The notes under the pieces are model-generated. The model did not search any database and was not told where the DNA came from. It was given only the letters and a program-made list of their open reading frames with translations. A program made the translations under genes and the position numbers. A DNA stretch of 34,573 bases from Burkholderiaceae bacterium. GTDB lineage: Bacteria; Pseudomonadota; Gammaproteobacteria; Burkholderiales; Burkholderiaceae_C. How positions within the stretch are numbered: position 1 is the first letter of the stretch; each line of letters starts with the position of its first letter. Where the stretch lies: positions 1-34,573 of the forward strand of contig SCRU01000031.1 of NCBI GenBank assembly GCA_004323695.1. The letters are read 5' to 3'. This document shows, one piece after another, positions 10,261-19,552 of this stretch.

Positions 10261-12413
10261 GCTGCCGCTCCCTTCTGGCTGGCCGCATGCAGCGCATCCG
10301 CCGTCATTTGCAGGGACGGCGCGCGGCGCACCAGGCCATCGAGCTGATAGATGCTCGCCACGACGGGTGCCGCACCGGTAGCCGTCAGGTCAATCGGCGC
10401 GCTGGTCGCATTGCTCAATTTTTCCGCGGCCACGTGGGTCGCCCCGGCAGGCTGTGCGCCCCGCAGGTGCTGGAGCACGTCCTGCGACGACTCGAATTCG
10501 AAACCCGGCAACCCGAGCAGATTCGCCAGCACACGCAGCACTTTCCAGGCCGGGCGCGTTTCGCCCAGCGGTTTCACGACCGCATGAAAGCCCTGCACAC
10601 GGCCTTCGGCATTCACGAAGGTGCCGGGCGTCTCGGTGAACGGCGCGATGGGCAGCAGCACATCGCTGAAGTCCATGTTCGCCTTGAACGGGCTCAGCGT
10701 CACGACCATGTCCGCCTGGCTCAACGCCGCCTTCGCCGTCGCACCGGCGGCCGAATCGAACTCGGGCTCGTTGTTCAACAGCAGCACCGCCTTCAGACCG
10801 CCCGCGAGCATCTGGCCCGCATTCAGGCCCGCGTGGGCGGCGTTCGGCGATGCGCCCACCAGTTGCGCACCGACGGTGTTCGTCGCCTCGGTGAGGTACC
10901 CCACCGTGGCCCCGGTCTGCGCGCCGATCCAGTTGGCCAGCGCCAGCAGGCTGGAGGCGCGGGCGTGATGCGCCGCCGCGTTGCCCAGCAGGATGGCCTT
11001 GCGCTCGCCGCCCAGCAACGACCTGGCAATGGCCCGGGCCGTGTCGCTGGCGTTGCCGGCTGCCGGCGCCGCAACGCCCTTTTCGATCGCGACCGCGGTG
11101 GCCACGTCGGCCAGCGCCTGGGGCCAGGCGTCCGCCGCGGTCAACACCGCATGCGCCACCGGCATGGCCCACGCGTCGGGGGCGGCCAGCAATGCTTCAG
11201 AAGTGATAGCATTAACTTCACATCCAGTGCGGGCAGACTGCCGAATTCGTTGTGCAAACAGCGGATGATCCTTGCGCAGGTTCGAGCCCACGACCAGCAC
11301 ACGCTGCAATTGCGAGAGCGACGCAATCGACGTCCCCAGATACCGGACGCCCTCGAACGCGGGAAACTCGGCGTTGCGCAGGCGGGTGTCAATGTTGTCG
11401 CTGCCCAGGCCGCGCATCAGCGCCGTCGCCAGGTAGAGCTCCTCCAGCGTGCTGTGCGGGCTGGCCAGCAGGCCGATGCCTTGCGGCCCATGCTTGGCCT
11501 TGATTTGCACCAGGCCGTTCGCCACGTATTCCAGCGCGGTCTGCCAGTCCACGGTTTTCCAATCGCCGCCCTGCTTGAGCATGGGGCTGGTCAGCCGCTC
11601 GTCGCTGTTCAATGCCTCGTAGGAGAAACGGTCACGGTCCGCAATCCAGCACTCGTTGACGTCCTCATTCTCCAGCGGCACAACGCGCAGCACCTGATTA
11701 TTCTTCACCTGGACCGTGAGATTCGCACCCGTGGAATCGTGCGGGCTGATGGATTTGCGGCGCGACAACTCCCAGGTGCGCGCGCTATAGCGGAACGGCT
11801 TGCTCGTGAGCGCGCCGACCGGACAGAGGTCGATCATGTTGCCCGACAGTTCGGAGTCGATCGTGCCGCCCTTCACTGTGGTGATCTCGGAATGTTCGCC
11901 GCGATGGATCATGCCGAGCTCCATCACGCCGCCAATTTCGATGCCGAAGCGAATGCAGCGGGTGCAGTGGATGCAGCGGGTCATCTCCTCCATGGCTACC
12001 AGCGGCCCCGCGTCCTTATGAAACACCACGCGCTTTTCTTCCTCGTAGCGCGAGGTCGAAGCACCGTAGCCAACGGACAGATCCTGCAGCAGGCATTCAC
12101 CGCCCTGGTCGCAGATCGGGCAGTCCAGCGGATGGTTGATCAGCAGAAATTCCATCACCGACTTCTGCGCCGTGATGGCCTTGGCGCTCTTGGTGCGCAC
12201 GATCATGCCTTGCGACACCGGCGTCGCGCAGGCCGGCATGGGCTTGGGCATCTTCTCGATGTCCACGAGGCACATGCGGCAGTTGGCGGCAATGGTGAGC
12301 TTCTTGTGATAGCAAAAATGCGGGATGTAGGTGCCGGCCTTGTCCGCGGCATGCATCACCATGCTGCCTTCGGCAACCTCCACCTTTTTCCCGTCGAGTT
12401 CAAGTTCAATCAT
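10257..12413 (-). CDS. nuoG: NADH-quinone oxidoreductase subunit G (complex I)
   Basis: This 718-residue subunit carries the iron-sulfur chain entry of the peripheral arm. A 2Fe-2S ferredoxin domain has C34, C45, C48 and C62 (N1b). A His-Cys cluster has H94, C98, C101 and C107 (N5). A 4Fe-4S cluster has C147, C150, C153 and C197 (N4). The extra four-cysteine N7 site known in Escherichia coli NuoG is replaced by [11 protein letters not shown], so that cluster is absent, as in many betaproteobacterial enzymes. The rest is a degenerate molybdopterin-oxidoreductase fold. ATG 12411-12413 is chosen because [13 protein letters not shown] is the usual start. Residues about 382-408 are encoded by unusually A/T-ending codons (see the separate entry). 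Confidence 0.97.
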   Translation of the reverse strand: MIELELDGKKVEVAEGSMVMHAADKAGTYIPHFCYHKKLTIAANCRMCLVDIEKMPKPMPACATPVSQGMIVRTKSAKAITAQKSVMEFLLINHPLDCPICDQGGECLLQDLSVGYGASTSRYEEEKRVVFHKDAGPLVAMEEMTRCIHCTRCIRFGIEIGGVMELGMIHRGEHSEITTVKGGTIDSELSGNMIDLCPVGALTSKPFRYSARTWELSRRKSISPHDSTGANLTVQVKNNQVLRVVPLENEDVNECWIADRDRFSYEALNSDERLTSPMLKQGGDWKTVDWQTALEYVANGLVQIKAKHGPQGIGLLASPHSTLEELYLATALMRGLGSDNIDTRLRNAEFPAFEGVRYLGTSIASLSQLQRVLVVGSNLRKDHPLFAQRIRQSARTGCEVNAITSEALLAAPDAWAMPVAHAVLTAADAWPQALADVATAVAIEKGVAAPAAGNASDTARAIARSLLGGERKAILLGNAAAHHARASSLLALANWIGAQTGATVGYLTEATNTVGAQLVGASPNAAHAGLNAGQMLAGGLKAVLLLNNEPEFDSAAGATAKAALSQADMVVTLSPFKANMDFSDVLLPIAPFTETPGTFVNAEGRVQGFHAVVKPLGETRPAWKVLRVLANLLGLPGFEFESSQDVLQHLRGAQPAGATHVAAEKLSNATSAPIDLTATGAAPVVASIYQLDGLVRRAPSLQMTADALHAASQKGAAA
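11190..11249 (-). repeat. A/T-ending codon island in nuoG, possible relic of interspersed repeat
   Basis: These 60 bases encode nuoG residues 389-408. Fourteen of the 20 codons end in A or T (for example ACT, GGA, TGT, GAA, GTT, AAT, GCT), whereas the codons immediately downstream (CTG GCC GCC CCC GAC GCG TGG GCC) nearly all end in G or C. The + strand reads TGATAGC at 11204-11210 and GGGC at 11231-11234, with the same spacing as TGATAGC and GGGC in the intergenic repeat at 19502-19549. The reading frame is intact. An ancient in-frame repeat insertion or a locally transferred segment would both explain it. Membership of the repeat family is uncertain because the interior matches poorly. Confidence 0.35.
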
Positions 12414-12426
12414 GGGGACGATTCGC

Positions 12427-13791
12427 TCAGACGTACTCGGGGACCGGGCAGGTCTTGTGCTCAATGTGATATTCAAATTCGGGACGAAAATGCTTGATCA
12501 TGCCGCGCACCGGCATGGCCGCGGCATCCCCCAGCGCACAAATCGTGCGCCCCATGATGCCGTCGGCCGCGGAATCCAGCACATCCAGATCGGCTGCTCG
12601 CCCCTGTCCGTTTTCGATGCGGTTCACCATGCGCCACAGCCAGCCCGTGCCCTCGCGGCAGGGCGTGCACTGGCCGCAGGACTCGTGCATGTAGAAATAG
12701 GAAAGGCGGCGCAGCGAACGCACCATGCAACGCGAGTCGTCCAGCACGATGACCGCGCCCGAGCCGAGCATGGAGCCAGCCTTGGCAATCGAGTCATAGT
12801 CCATCGTGCAGTCCATCATGATGGAGGCCGGCAGCACCGGCGCCGACGATCCGCCCGGGATCACGGCCTTGAGCTGGCGCCCGGCCCGCACGCCACCCGC
12901 CAGCTCCAGCAGCCTGGCAAACGGCGTTCCCATCGGGACCTCATAATTGCCGGGCCGCTGCACATCGCCGCTGACCGAATAGATCTTGGTGCCGCCATTG
13001 TTCGGCTTGCCGCAGGCCAGATACGCCTGCGCGCCGTTGCGGATGATCCACGGCACGGCCGCAAAAGTTTCCGTGTTGTTGATCGTGGTGGGCTTGCCGT
13101 ACACCCCAAAACTGGCCGGGAACGGCGGCTTGAAGCGCGGCTGCCCCTTCTTGCCCTCCAGCGATTCCAGCAGCGCGGTTTCCTCGCCGCAGATGTAGGC
13201 ACCAAAACCGTGGAATGCGTGCAACTGGAAACTGAAGTCGCTGCCCAGGATATGGTCGCCCAGCAGGCCGGCGGCGCGCGCCTCTTCCAGCGCCTCCTCG
13301 AAGCGCTCGTAGCTCGCAAAAATCTCGCCGTGGATATAGTTGAAACCGACCGTGATGCCCATGGCATAGGCGGCAATGGCCATGCCCTCGATCACGATGT
13401 GCGGGTTGTATTGCAGGATGTCGCGGTCCTTGCAGGTACCCGGCTCGCCTTCGTCGGAGTTGCAGACCAGGTACTTCTGACCCGGGAACTTGCGCGGCAT
13501 GAAACTCCACTTCAGACCGGTCGGAAAGCCCGCGCCGCCACGTCCGCGCAGCGCAGACTCCTTGACCGTGGCGATCACCTGGTCCTGCGTCATGCCTGCT
13601 TCGTTGCCGGCGACACCGTCCTTGCCGAGAATTTTGCGCAGCGCCTGGTAGCCGCCGCGCGCCAGATAGTCCTTCAGGCGCCAGTTGCCACCGTCCAGCC
13701 CGGCATAGATTTGCGGCTCGAGATGCCGGCCGTGAAAGCAGGTCTCGGTGCCGGTGGCGACAAATTGCGACAGGATATTTTCTGGAGACAT
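12427..13791 (-). CDS. nuoF: NADH-quinone oxidoreductase subunit F (complex I, NADH/FMN/N3)
   Basis: This 454-residue subunit binds NADH and FMN and holds the first 4Fe-4S cluster (N3) of complex [11 protein letters not shown] at residues 83-92 is the nucleotide-binding glycine loop, and [13 protein letters not shown] (about 111-123) contributes to the FMN pocket. C372, C375, C378 (SCGQCTPC) and C418 bind the cluster. The start ATG 13789-13791 shares one base with the nuoE stop (TAATG), again suggesting coupling. The length is usual for the family and the product is cytoplasmic, at the tip of the peripheral arm. Confidence 0.98.
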   Translation of the reverse strand: MSPENILSQFVATGTETCFHGRHLEPQIYAGLDGGNWRLKDYLARGGYQALRKILGKDGVAGNEAGMTQDQVIATVKESALRGRGGAGFPTGLKWSFMPRKFPGQKYLVCNSDEGEPGTCKDRDILQYNPHIVIEGMAIAAYAMGITVGFNYIHGEIFASYERFEEALEEARAAGLLGDHILGSDFSFQLHAFHGFGAYICGEETALLESLEGKKGQPRFKPPFPASFGVYGKPTTINNTETFAAVPWIIRNGAQAYLACGKPNNGGTKIYSVSGDVQRPGNYEVPMGTPFARLLELAGGVRAGRQLKAVIPGGSSAPVLPASIMMDCTMDYDSIAKAGSMLGSGAVIVLDDSRCMVRSLRRLSYFYMHESCGQCTPCREGTGWLWRMVNRIENGQGRAADLDVLDSAADGIMGRTICALGDAAAMPVRGMIKHFRPEFEYHIEHKTCPVPEYV

Positions 13792-14288
13792 TACTTCACC
13801 TCAGCCGCCGATGCGGCCCGCAATCCGTCGATCATCTGGTCCAGCCGCTCGTTGCTCATGAAGCTGCACATGGTGCGGTCGTTCACCAGCAGCACGGGCG
13901 AATCGGCGCAGGCGCCCAGACACTCGGCTTGCTGCAACGTGAACAGCCCGTCCGCCGTGGTCTCGCCCATCTTGATGCCCAGGCGCTGCTCCAGATGCCG
14001 GAGCGCCCGATCCCCGTCGCGCAACTGGCACGGCAGGTTGGTGCAGACGTTGAGCTTGTACCTGCCCACGGGGTGCTGGTTGAACATGTTGTAGAACGTG
14101 GTCACCTCGTGCACCGCGATCTGCGGCATGCCCAAGTACGCGGCCACCTCGTTTTCGCTCTCCTGGCTGATATAGCCGCGCTCCAGCTGGATCATGCCCA
14201 GGCAGGCCATGACCGCGGACTGCTTCCCGTCAGCCGGGTACTTGGCGACTTCCTTGTCGAAGCGCGCCTTCATTTCTTCAGAGATCAT
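13791..14288 (-). CDS. nuoE: NADH-quinone oxidoreductase subunit E (complex I, 2Fe-2S)
   Basis: This 165-residue thioredoxin-fold subunit binds cluster N1a through C82, C87, C123 and C127 (VCTNLPC and ECLGAC). An N-terminal helical bundle precedes the fold. The start ATG 14286-14288 overlaps the nuoD stop as ATGA; a second ATG five codons downstream is possible, but the overlap favours the first. Length and ligands are standard for NuoE. It works with NuoF at the NADH-oxidising tip of the enzyme. Confidence 0.97.
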   Translation of the reverse strand: MISEEMKARFDKEVAKYPADGKQSAVMACLGMIQLERGYISQESENEVAAYLGMPQIAVHEVTTFYNMFNQHPVGRYKLNVCTNLPCQLRDGDRALRHLEQRLGIKMGETTADGLFTLQQAECLGACADSPVLLVNDRTMCSFMSNERLDQMIDGLRAASAAEVK

Positions 14289-15538
14289 CGATCAATCTCT
14301 CCAAACACAATATCCAGGGTCCCGATGATCGCGACGACGTCCGCAATCATGTGCCCGCGCGCCAGTTCGTCCAGTCCCGCGAGGTGGGGGAATCCGGGCG
14401 GGCGGATTTTCAGCCGGTAGGGTTTGTTTGCCCCGTCGCTCACGATGTAGATGCCGAACTCGCCCTTGGGATGCTCGACCGCTGCATAAGTTTCACCTTC
14501 GGGCACATGCATGCCTTCGGTGAACAGCTTGAAATGGTGGATCAGATCCTCCATGTTCGTTTTCATCGCTTCGCGCGCGGGCGGCGCGACCTTGTGGTTG
14601 TCGGTGATCACCGGGCCGGGATTCACGCGCAGCCAGTCCACGCATTGCTTGATGATGCGATTGGCCTGGCGCATTTCCTGCACGCGCACGAGATAGCGGT
14701 CGTAGCAGTCGCCGGTCTTGCCCACCGGAATGTCGAAGTCCATGCGGTCATAGACCTCGTAGGGCTGCTTCTTGCGCAAGTCCCAGGCGACGCCGGAGCC
14801 GCGCAGCATGGCGCCGGTAAAGCCGAGGTTGAGGGCGCGCTCGGGTGATATCACGCCAATGCCCACGGTGCGCTGCTTCCAGATGCGGTTGTCGGTGAGC
14901 AGGGTTTCGTACTCGTCCACGAGCGCAGGAAAACGGGTACAGAAATCGTCGATGAAGTCGAGCAGCGAACCCTGGCGGTTTTCATTGAGCTGCCCGATCA
15001 CCCGGGCGTTCTTGATCTTGCTGACCTTGTACTGCGCCATGGTGTCCGGCAGGTCGCGATACACGCCGCCGGGACGAAAATACGCCGCGTGCATGCGCGC
15101 GCCCGAGACCGCCTCGTACATATCGAACAGATCCTCGCGCTCGCGAAAGCAATAGATCAGCACGTTCATCGCGCCGCAGTCGAGCCCGTGTGCGCCCAGC
15201 CACATCAGGTGGTTCAGCAGTCGGGTGATTTCGGCAAACATGACACGGATGTACTGGGCACGCTCGGGCACCGAGATGCCCAGCAGCCGCTCGATGGCAA
15301 GGCAGTAGGCATGTTCGTTGGACATCATCGACACGTAGTCGAGACGATCCATGTAGGGCAGCGACTGGATGTAGGTCTTGCTCTCGGCCAGCTTCTCGGT
15401 GGCGCGATGCAGCAGCCCGATATGCGGATCGGCGCGCTGCACGACCTCGCCGTCGAGTTCCAGCACCAGGCGCAGAACGCCATGCGCCGCCGGGTGCTGC
15501 GGCCCGAAGTTGAGGGTGTAGTTCTTGATTTCAGCCAT
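14285..15538 (-). CDS. nuoD: NADH-quinone oxidoreductase subunit D (complex I, quinone site)
   Basis: This 417-residue, 49-kDa-type subunit descends from the NiFe-hydrogenase large subunit but lacks the metal ligands. It starts at [20 protein letters not shown], where the HPAAHG histidines lie in the quinone-binding loop. [15 protein letters not shown] and the C-terminal ending DIVFGEIDR are diagnostic. It begins 2 bp after the nuoC stop and ends overlapping nuoE, within the tightest part of the operon. In this organism nuoC and nuoD are separate genes, unlike the fused nuoCD of enterobacteria. Confidence 0.98.
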   Translation of the reverse strand: MAEIKNYTLNFGPQHPAAHGVLRLVLELDGEVVQRADPHIGLLHRATEKLAESKTYIQSLPYMDRLDYVSMMSNEHAYCLAIERLLGISVPERAQYIRVMFAEITRLLNHLMWLGAHGLDCGAMNVLIYCFREREDLFDMYEAVSGARMHAAYFRPGGVYRDLPDTMAQYKVSKIKNARVIGQLNENRQGSLLDFIDDFCTRFPALVDEYETLLTDNRIWKQRTVGIGVISPERALNLGFTGAMLRGSGVAWDLRKKQPYEVYDRMDFDIPVGKTGDCYDRYLVRVQEMRQANRIIKQCVDWLRVNPGPVITDNHKVAPPAREAMKTNMEDLIHHFKLFTEGMHVPEGETYAAVEHPKGEFGIYIVSDGANKPYRLKIRPPGFPHLAGLDELARGHMIADVVAIIGTLDIVFGEIDR

Positions 15539-15540
15539 GG

Positions 15541-16149
15541 TCAGTGCAGCCCGCCGTAATTGTCTTCACGGATGATGCGCGGCGTGATCTCGCGCGGCTC
15601 GATCGTGACCGGCTGGTAGATCACCCGCTTTTGTTCCGCGTCGTAGCGCATTTCGACATGCCCGGAAGTCGGAAAATCCTTGCGGAACGGATGACCGATG
15701 AAGCCGTAGTCGGTCAGGATACGGCGCAGGTCGCTGTGCCCCTCGAACACGATCCCGAACAGGTCGAACGCCTCGCGCTCGAACCAGTTCGCGGCACTCC
15801 AGATGCTGCTCACCGACGCCACCACGGGCAAGTCGTCGTCGGGCGCGAACACCTTGACCCGCACACGCTGATTCAGGCTGACCGACAGCAGGTGCAGCAC
15901 CACGCAGTAGCGGGCACCATCCCAGGCGCCTTCCTTGTAGTCCGAATAGTCCACTCCGCACACATCGATGAGCTGCTCGAACTGGCAACCCGGCGCATCG
16001 CGCAGAAGGGTGGCGGCCTGCAGATAGCTGGCGGCGGACACCACCACGGTCACCTCGCCCAGCTTCAGGCTGATATGTTTGGCTTTCTCGCCCAGCGCCG
16101 CGGCAATCGTGTCCTTCAAGGTTTCGGGGTTTACGGCAAATGCAGTCAT
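15541..16149 (-). CDS. nuoC: NADH-quinone oxidoreductase subunit C (complex I)
   Basis: This 202-residue peripheral-arm subunit is the 30-kDa type. The conserved stretch [17 protein letters not shown] followed by [12 protein letters not shown] is the family signature. It has no cofactor and stabilises the NuoB-NuoD interface. I start it at ATG 16147-16149 ([11 protein letters not shown]); the open frame upstream overlaps nuoB and is arginine/serine-rich noise. It begins 13 bp after nuoB. Confidence 0.96.
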   Translation of the reverse strand: MTAFAVNPETLKDTIAAALGEKAKHISLKLGEVTVVVSAASYLQAATLLRDAPGCQFEQLIDVCGVDYSDYKEGAWDGARYCVVLHLLSVSLNQRVRVKVFAPDDDLPVVASVSSIWSAANWFEREAFDLFGIVFEGHSDLRRILTDYGFIGHPFRKDFPTSGHVEMRYDAEQKRVIYQPVTIEPREITPRIIREDNYGGLH

Positions 16150-16162
16150 CAAAAAAACCCCT

Positions 16163-16642
16163 TCAGACGCGCGCAATGGTGTTGGTGCGGCGGATCTTCT
16201 GCTGCAACTGGATGATGCCGTACAGCAGCGCCTCGGCGGTCGGCGGACAGCCAGGCACATAAACATCCACCGGCACGATGCGGTCGCAGCCGCGCACGAC
16301 CGAGTAGCTGTAGTGGTAGTAGCCACCACCGTTGGCGCAGGAGCCCATCGAGAGCACCCAGCGCGGCTCGCTCATCTGGTCATACACCTTGCGCAGCGCC
16401 GGCGCCATCTTGTTGCACAGCGTGCCGGCCACGATCATCAGGTCGGACTGGCGCGGGCTCGGACGAAACAGCATGCCGAAGCGGTCTATGTCATAACGCG
16501 CGGCGCCCGCGTGCATCATCTCCACGGCGCAGCAGGCGAGCCCGAAAGTCATCGGCCAAAGCGAGCCAGTCTTGGCCCAGTTCACCACCGAGTCGTAGCT
16601 GGTCGTGACGAAGCCTTCCTTGAAAACACCTTCAATCGCCAT
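16163..16642 (-). CDS. nuoB: NADH-quinone oxidoreductase subunit B (complex I, cluster N2)
   Basis: This 159-residue subunit holds the terminal 4Fe-4S cluster N2 that reduces quinone. The four ligands are present: the tandem pair C37-C38 in [11 protein letters not shown]102 in GSCANGGG and C132 in [11 protein letters not shown]. The length matches the short NuoB form of alpha- and betaproteobacteria. It starts 21 bp after nuoA. Confidence 0.98.
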   Translation of the reverse strand: MAIEGVFKEGFVTTSYDSVVNWAKTGSLWPMTFGLACCAVEMMHAGAARYDIDRFGMLFRPSPRQSDLMIVAGTLCNKMAPALRKVYDQMSEPRWVLSMGSCANGGGYYHYSYSVVRGCDRIVPVDVYVPGCPPTAEALLYGIIQLQQKIRRTNTIARV

Positions 16643-16663
16643 ATCGTTCTCCCGTCTTGGGGT

Positions 16664-17023
16664 TCATTCCCAGTCCAGCGCGCCCTTTTTCCACTCGTAG
16701 ACAAAGCCCACGACGAGGATGCCCAGAAAAATCATCATGGCCCAGAAACCGGCCGATCCGATTTGCCGCAGCGACACTGCCCACGGAAACAGGAAGGCGA
16801 TCTCGAGGTCAAACAGGATGAACAGGATGGCAACGAGGTAGTAGCGCACGTCGAACTTCATGCGGGCGTCCTCGAACGCCTCGAAGCCGCATTCATAAGG
16901 AGAGTTCTTGGCGGTGTCCGGGCGATTGGGCCCGAGGATGTAGCCCAGCACCTGGGGCACCACACCAACGCCGATGCCCACCAGGATGAACAATAGAACG
17001 GGGAGGTACTGATTCAGGTTCAT
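16664..17023 (-). CDS. nuoA: NADH-quinone oxidoreductase subunit A (complex I)
   Basis: This 119-residue, three-helix membrane subunit is the first gene of the complex I operon. [25 protein letters not shown] contains the conserved cysteine and acidic loop that lies near the quinone chamber; the helix [14 protein letters not shown] with its membrane acidic residues is also typical. It begins 57 bp after the 3' end of tRNA-Leu. No obvious Shine-Dalgarno sequence precedes the ATG, and I could not identify a confident promoter between the tRNA and this gene, so the operon may be read from upstream. Confidence 0.97.
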   Translation of the reverse strand: MNLNQYLPVLLFILVGIGVGVVPQVLGYILGPNRPDTAKNSPYECGFEAFEDARMKFDVRYYLVAILFILFDLEIAFLFPWAVSLRQIGSAGFWAMMIFLGILVVGFVYEWKKGALDWE

Positions 17024-17080
17024 CGCGGGTTCTGATCACGGTCATGCCCGCTGGCACCGGGCCTGGCGAGCTCTCTTGTC

Positions 17081-17165
17081 TGGTGCCGTCGGCGAGACTC
17101 GAACTCGCACAGCTTTCGCCACTACCCCCTCAAGATAGCGTGTCTACCAATTTCACCACGACGGC
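17081..17165 (-). tRNA. tRNA-Leu (anticodon GAG)
   Basis: Read on the - strand, the 85-nt gene begins GCCGTCG and ends CGACGGC-ACCA, so the seven-base acceptor stem is perfect and CCA is encoded. The D-arm contains AAATTGGTAGAC. The anticodon stem is CTATC/GGTAG with loop TTGAGGG, giving anticodon GAG, which reads CUC and CUU leucine codons. A long variable arm (GTGGCGAAAGCTGT) identifies it as class II, and the T-arm is GCGAGTTCGAGTCTCGC. It lies between secG and nuoA on their strand and may be processed from a shared transcript. Confidence 0.97.
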
Positions 17166-17268
17166 GGCTTATTTGTTGCCCAGGATCGCATGAGGCACCT
17201 TGCGGTTTTTGCTCTCCGGGCAGTCTTCTAGTTTACTCTGAAATCACTCTGCACCCGGGCGCAGGAAG

Positions 17269-17286
17269 GCGCCCTTGCACGGGCGC
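17269..17286 (-). terminator. Hairpin directly after secG, weak terminator candidate
   Basis: Immediately after the secG stop codon the transcribed strand reads GCGCCC-GTGCAA-GGGCGC, a perfect 6-bp GC stem with a 6-base loop. The following bases (CTTCCTGCG) contain no run of U, so it is not a classic intrinsic terminator. It may attenuate read-through into tRNA-Leu and nuoA, or protect the secG mRNA end. Confidence 0.4.
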
Positions 17287-17718
17287 TCATTTGGTCGGAA
17301 TCTGCGCCGCCCCCGATGCGGCCGGAGCCGGCGGCACGGCAGTGGCCGGCACCGCACTGGATTTCTGCGCGGGCGCGGCGCTGCCCGGAATTTGCGTGGC
17401 AACGCCGGACGCCGGCGCCTGCGGCGCCGGAGCGGTCACGGCGGCGCGCTCCAGCACGCTGCCGCTGCTGGCAGCAGGACGCAAATTGCCAAAGTACGCG
17501 AGCGCCAGCGTGCAGGCGAAAAACACCGTCGCCAGCACCGCCGTGGAGCGCGACAGGAAGTTGGCGCTTCCGCTGGCCCCGAACAGACTGCCCGAACCAC
17601 CGCTGCCAAACGCCGCGCCCATATCGGCGCCCTTGCCGTGCTGAACCAGGATCAGGCCGATCAGCCCAATGGCCGTCAGCACCTGGACGGCCAGAATGAT
17701 GTTGAGCACGAGATGCAT
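17287..17718 (-). CDS. secG: Preprotein translocase subunit SecG
   Basis: This 143-residue protein is the small accessory subunit of the SecYEG channel in the inner membrane. The two-helix core is at residues about 1-75, with the family motif LVQHGKGADMGAAFGSGGSGSLFGASGSANFLSR between the helices (quoted only as its recognisable core GKGADMGAAFG). The C-terminal tail of about 60 residues is rich in alanine and proline and makes the protein longer than the 110-residue enterobacterial form; such tails are common in Burkholderiales. An AGGAG sequence 8 bp before ATG 17716-17718 supports the start. It follows tpiA by 38 bp, a gap that contains a copy of the interspersed repeat. Confidence 0.95.
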   Translation of the reverse strand: MHLVLNIILAVQVLTAIGLIGLILVQHGKGADMGAAFGSGGSGSLFGASGSANFLSRSTAVLATVFFACTLALAYFGNLRPAASSGSVLERAAVTAPAPQAPASGVATQIPGSAAPAQKSSAVPATAVPPAPAASGAAQIPTK

Positions 17719-17733
17719 CAGTAGACTCCTAAA

Positions 17734-17756
17734 TCTATAGCTTCAACTGCTTTCCC

Positions 17757-17768
<12 letters not shown>
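17734..17768 (+). repeat. Interspersed palindromic repeat, copy between tpiA and secG
   Basis: The + strand reads CTATAGCT and, 19 bases later, AGAGGGCTGC. Aligned without gaps to the repeat at 19502-19549, it matches at 21 of 32 positions from ATAGCT to GGGCTGC. It overlaps the end of tpiA, so the tpiA stop codon TAG (17757-17759) and its last codons lie inside the element. I recall similar short hairpin repeats being common between genes in Comamonadaceae genomes; this assignment needs a genome-wide search. Confidence 0.5.
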
Positions 17769-18500
<732 letters not shown>

Positions 18501-18504
18501 GCCG

Positions 18505-19491
18505 TCACCATGTCAGGACGATCTTGCCCACATGCTGGTTCGACTCCATCAGCGCATGCGCCCTGGAAGCTTCTTGCGCCGCAAAGGTGCTGTGGATCAC
18601 CGGCTTGATGCTGCCGTTCTCGATCAGCGGCCAGACGTGCTGGCGCAAGGCCTTTGCAATCGCCGTCTTGAACGCGACCGGACGCGCGCGCAATGTGGAG
18701 CCGGTCACCGTGAGCCGGCGGCGCAGCACCAGACCCGCGTTGATCTCGCTCTTGACGCCGCCCTGCACCGCAATGATGACGAGGCGTCCGTCCTCGGCCA
18801 GGCAATTGATTTCGCGCGCCACGTAGCTGCCCGCCACCATGTCGAGGATCACGTTCACGCCCGCGCCGCCGGTGAGTTTCTTGCTCTCTTCGGCAAAGTC
18901 GGCGTCGCGATAGTTGATCGCATGGTCGGCGCCCAGCGCCAGACAGGCCGCGCATTTGTCGGCGCTTCCGGCCGTGACGATCACCGTCGCGCCCAGCGCC
19001 CTGGCCATCTGGATCGCGGTCACGCCGATACCGCTGGAGCCGCCCTGGACCAGCAGCGTCTCGCCCTTTTGCAGGCGGCCGCGCTCGAACACGTTGCTCC
19101 AGACGGTGAAAAACGTTTCCGGCAGCGAGGCCGCCTCGACATCGCTCAAGCCCTTGGGCACTGGCAGGCACTGGCCCACGGGCGCCACGCACAACTCCGC
19201 GTAACCGCCACCCGCGACCAGCGCGCACACGCGGTCGCCCACGCGCAAGCCCGCCTGCGCCATCGCTGCTGCGTCGCCGCTCTCGATCACGCCAGCCACC
19301 TCCAGCCCCGGAACATCCGAGGCGCCGGGCGGTACCGGGTAGTTGCCGGTACGCTGCAGCACATCGGGCCGGTTCACACCGGAGGCCGCTACGCGAATCA
19401 GCAATTCGCCCGTGCCGGCTACCGGCGCGGGGCGCTCGCCGGCGCGCAGGACATCCGGCGCACCAAAGGCGGTGATTTCAATCGCTTTCAT
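18505..19491 (-). CDS. NAD(P)H quinone oxidoreductase, PIG3-like MDR family
   Basis: This 328-residue protein is a medium-chain dehydrogenase/reductase without zinc. It has a GroES-like N-terminal half (residues 1 to about 125, with [17 protein letters not shown]) and a Rossmann domain whose dinucleotide loop is [15 protein letters not shown] (149 onward). The [10 protein letters not shown] and NYPVPPGAS wording is that of the PIG3/quinone oxidoreductase subgroup, which reduces quinones one electron at a time using NADPH. A GAGG sequence 10 bp before ATG serves as the ribosome-binding site and is contributed by the repeat at 19502-19549. It sits between pnp and tpiA on the same strand. The physiological substrate is unknown. 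Confidence 0.9.
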   Translation of the reverse strand: MKAIEITAFGAPDVLRAGERPAPVAGTGELLIRVAASGVNRPDVLQRTGNYPVPPGASDVPGLEVAGVIESGDAAAMAQAGLRVGDRVCALVAGGGYAELCVAPVGQCLPVPKGLSDVEAASLPETFFTVWSNVFERGRLQKGETLLVQGGSSGIGVTAIQMARALGATVIVTAGSADKCAACLALGADHAINYRDADFAEESKKLTGGAGVNVILDMVAGSYVAREINCLAEDGRLVIIAVQGGVKSEINAGLVLRRRLTVTGSTLRARPVAFKTAIAKALRQHVWPLIENGSIKPVIHSTFAAQEASRAHALMESNQHVGKIVLTW

Positions 19492-19501
19492 GATCTTTTG
19501 A

Positions 19502-19549
19502 CCTCGCAGCCCTTGATGAGAGGGCGTTATGAGCTATCAACTAAATAGC
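19502..19549 (-). repeat. Interspersed palindromic repeat, copy between pnp and quinone oxidoreductase
   Basis: On the - strand the 48 bases begin GCTATTTAGTTGATAGC, itself an imperfect palindrome, and then run through AACGCCCT and AAGGGCTGCGAGG, which pair as a GCCCT/AGGGC stem. Aligned without gaps with the copy at 32114-32161 it matches 29 of the first 42 positions. It fills nearly the whole gap between pnp and the next gene and supplies the GAGG ribosome-binding sequence. It could also act as a hairpin limiting read-through or stabilising the pnp mRNA end. Confidence 0.6.
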
Positions 19550-19552
19550 AAA

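Noticed and set aside
17221-17250. TAAACT as a -10 box for tRNA-Leu or the nuo operon.
   Set aside because: No acceptable -35 box at 16-18 bp; the match could be chance in this relatively A/T-rich stretch.
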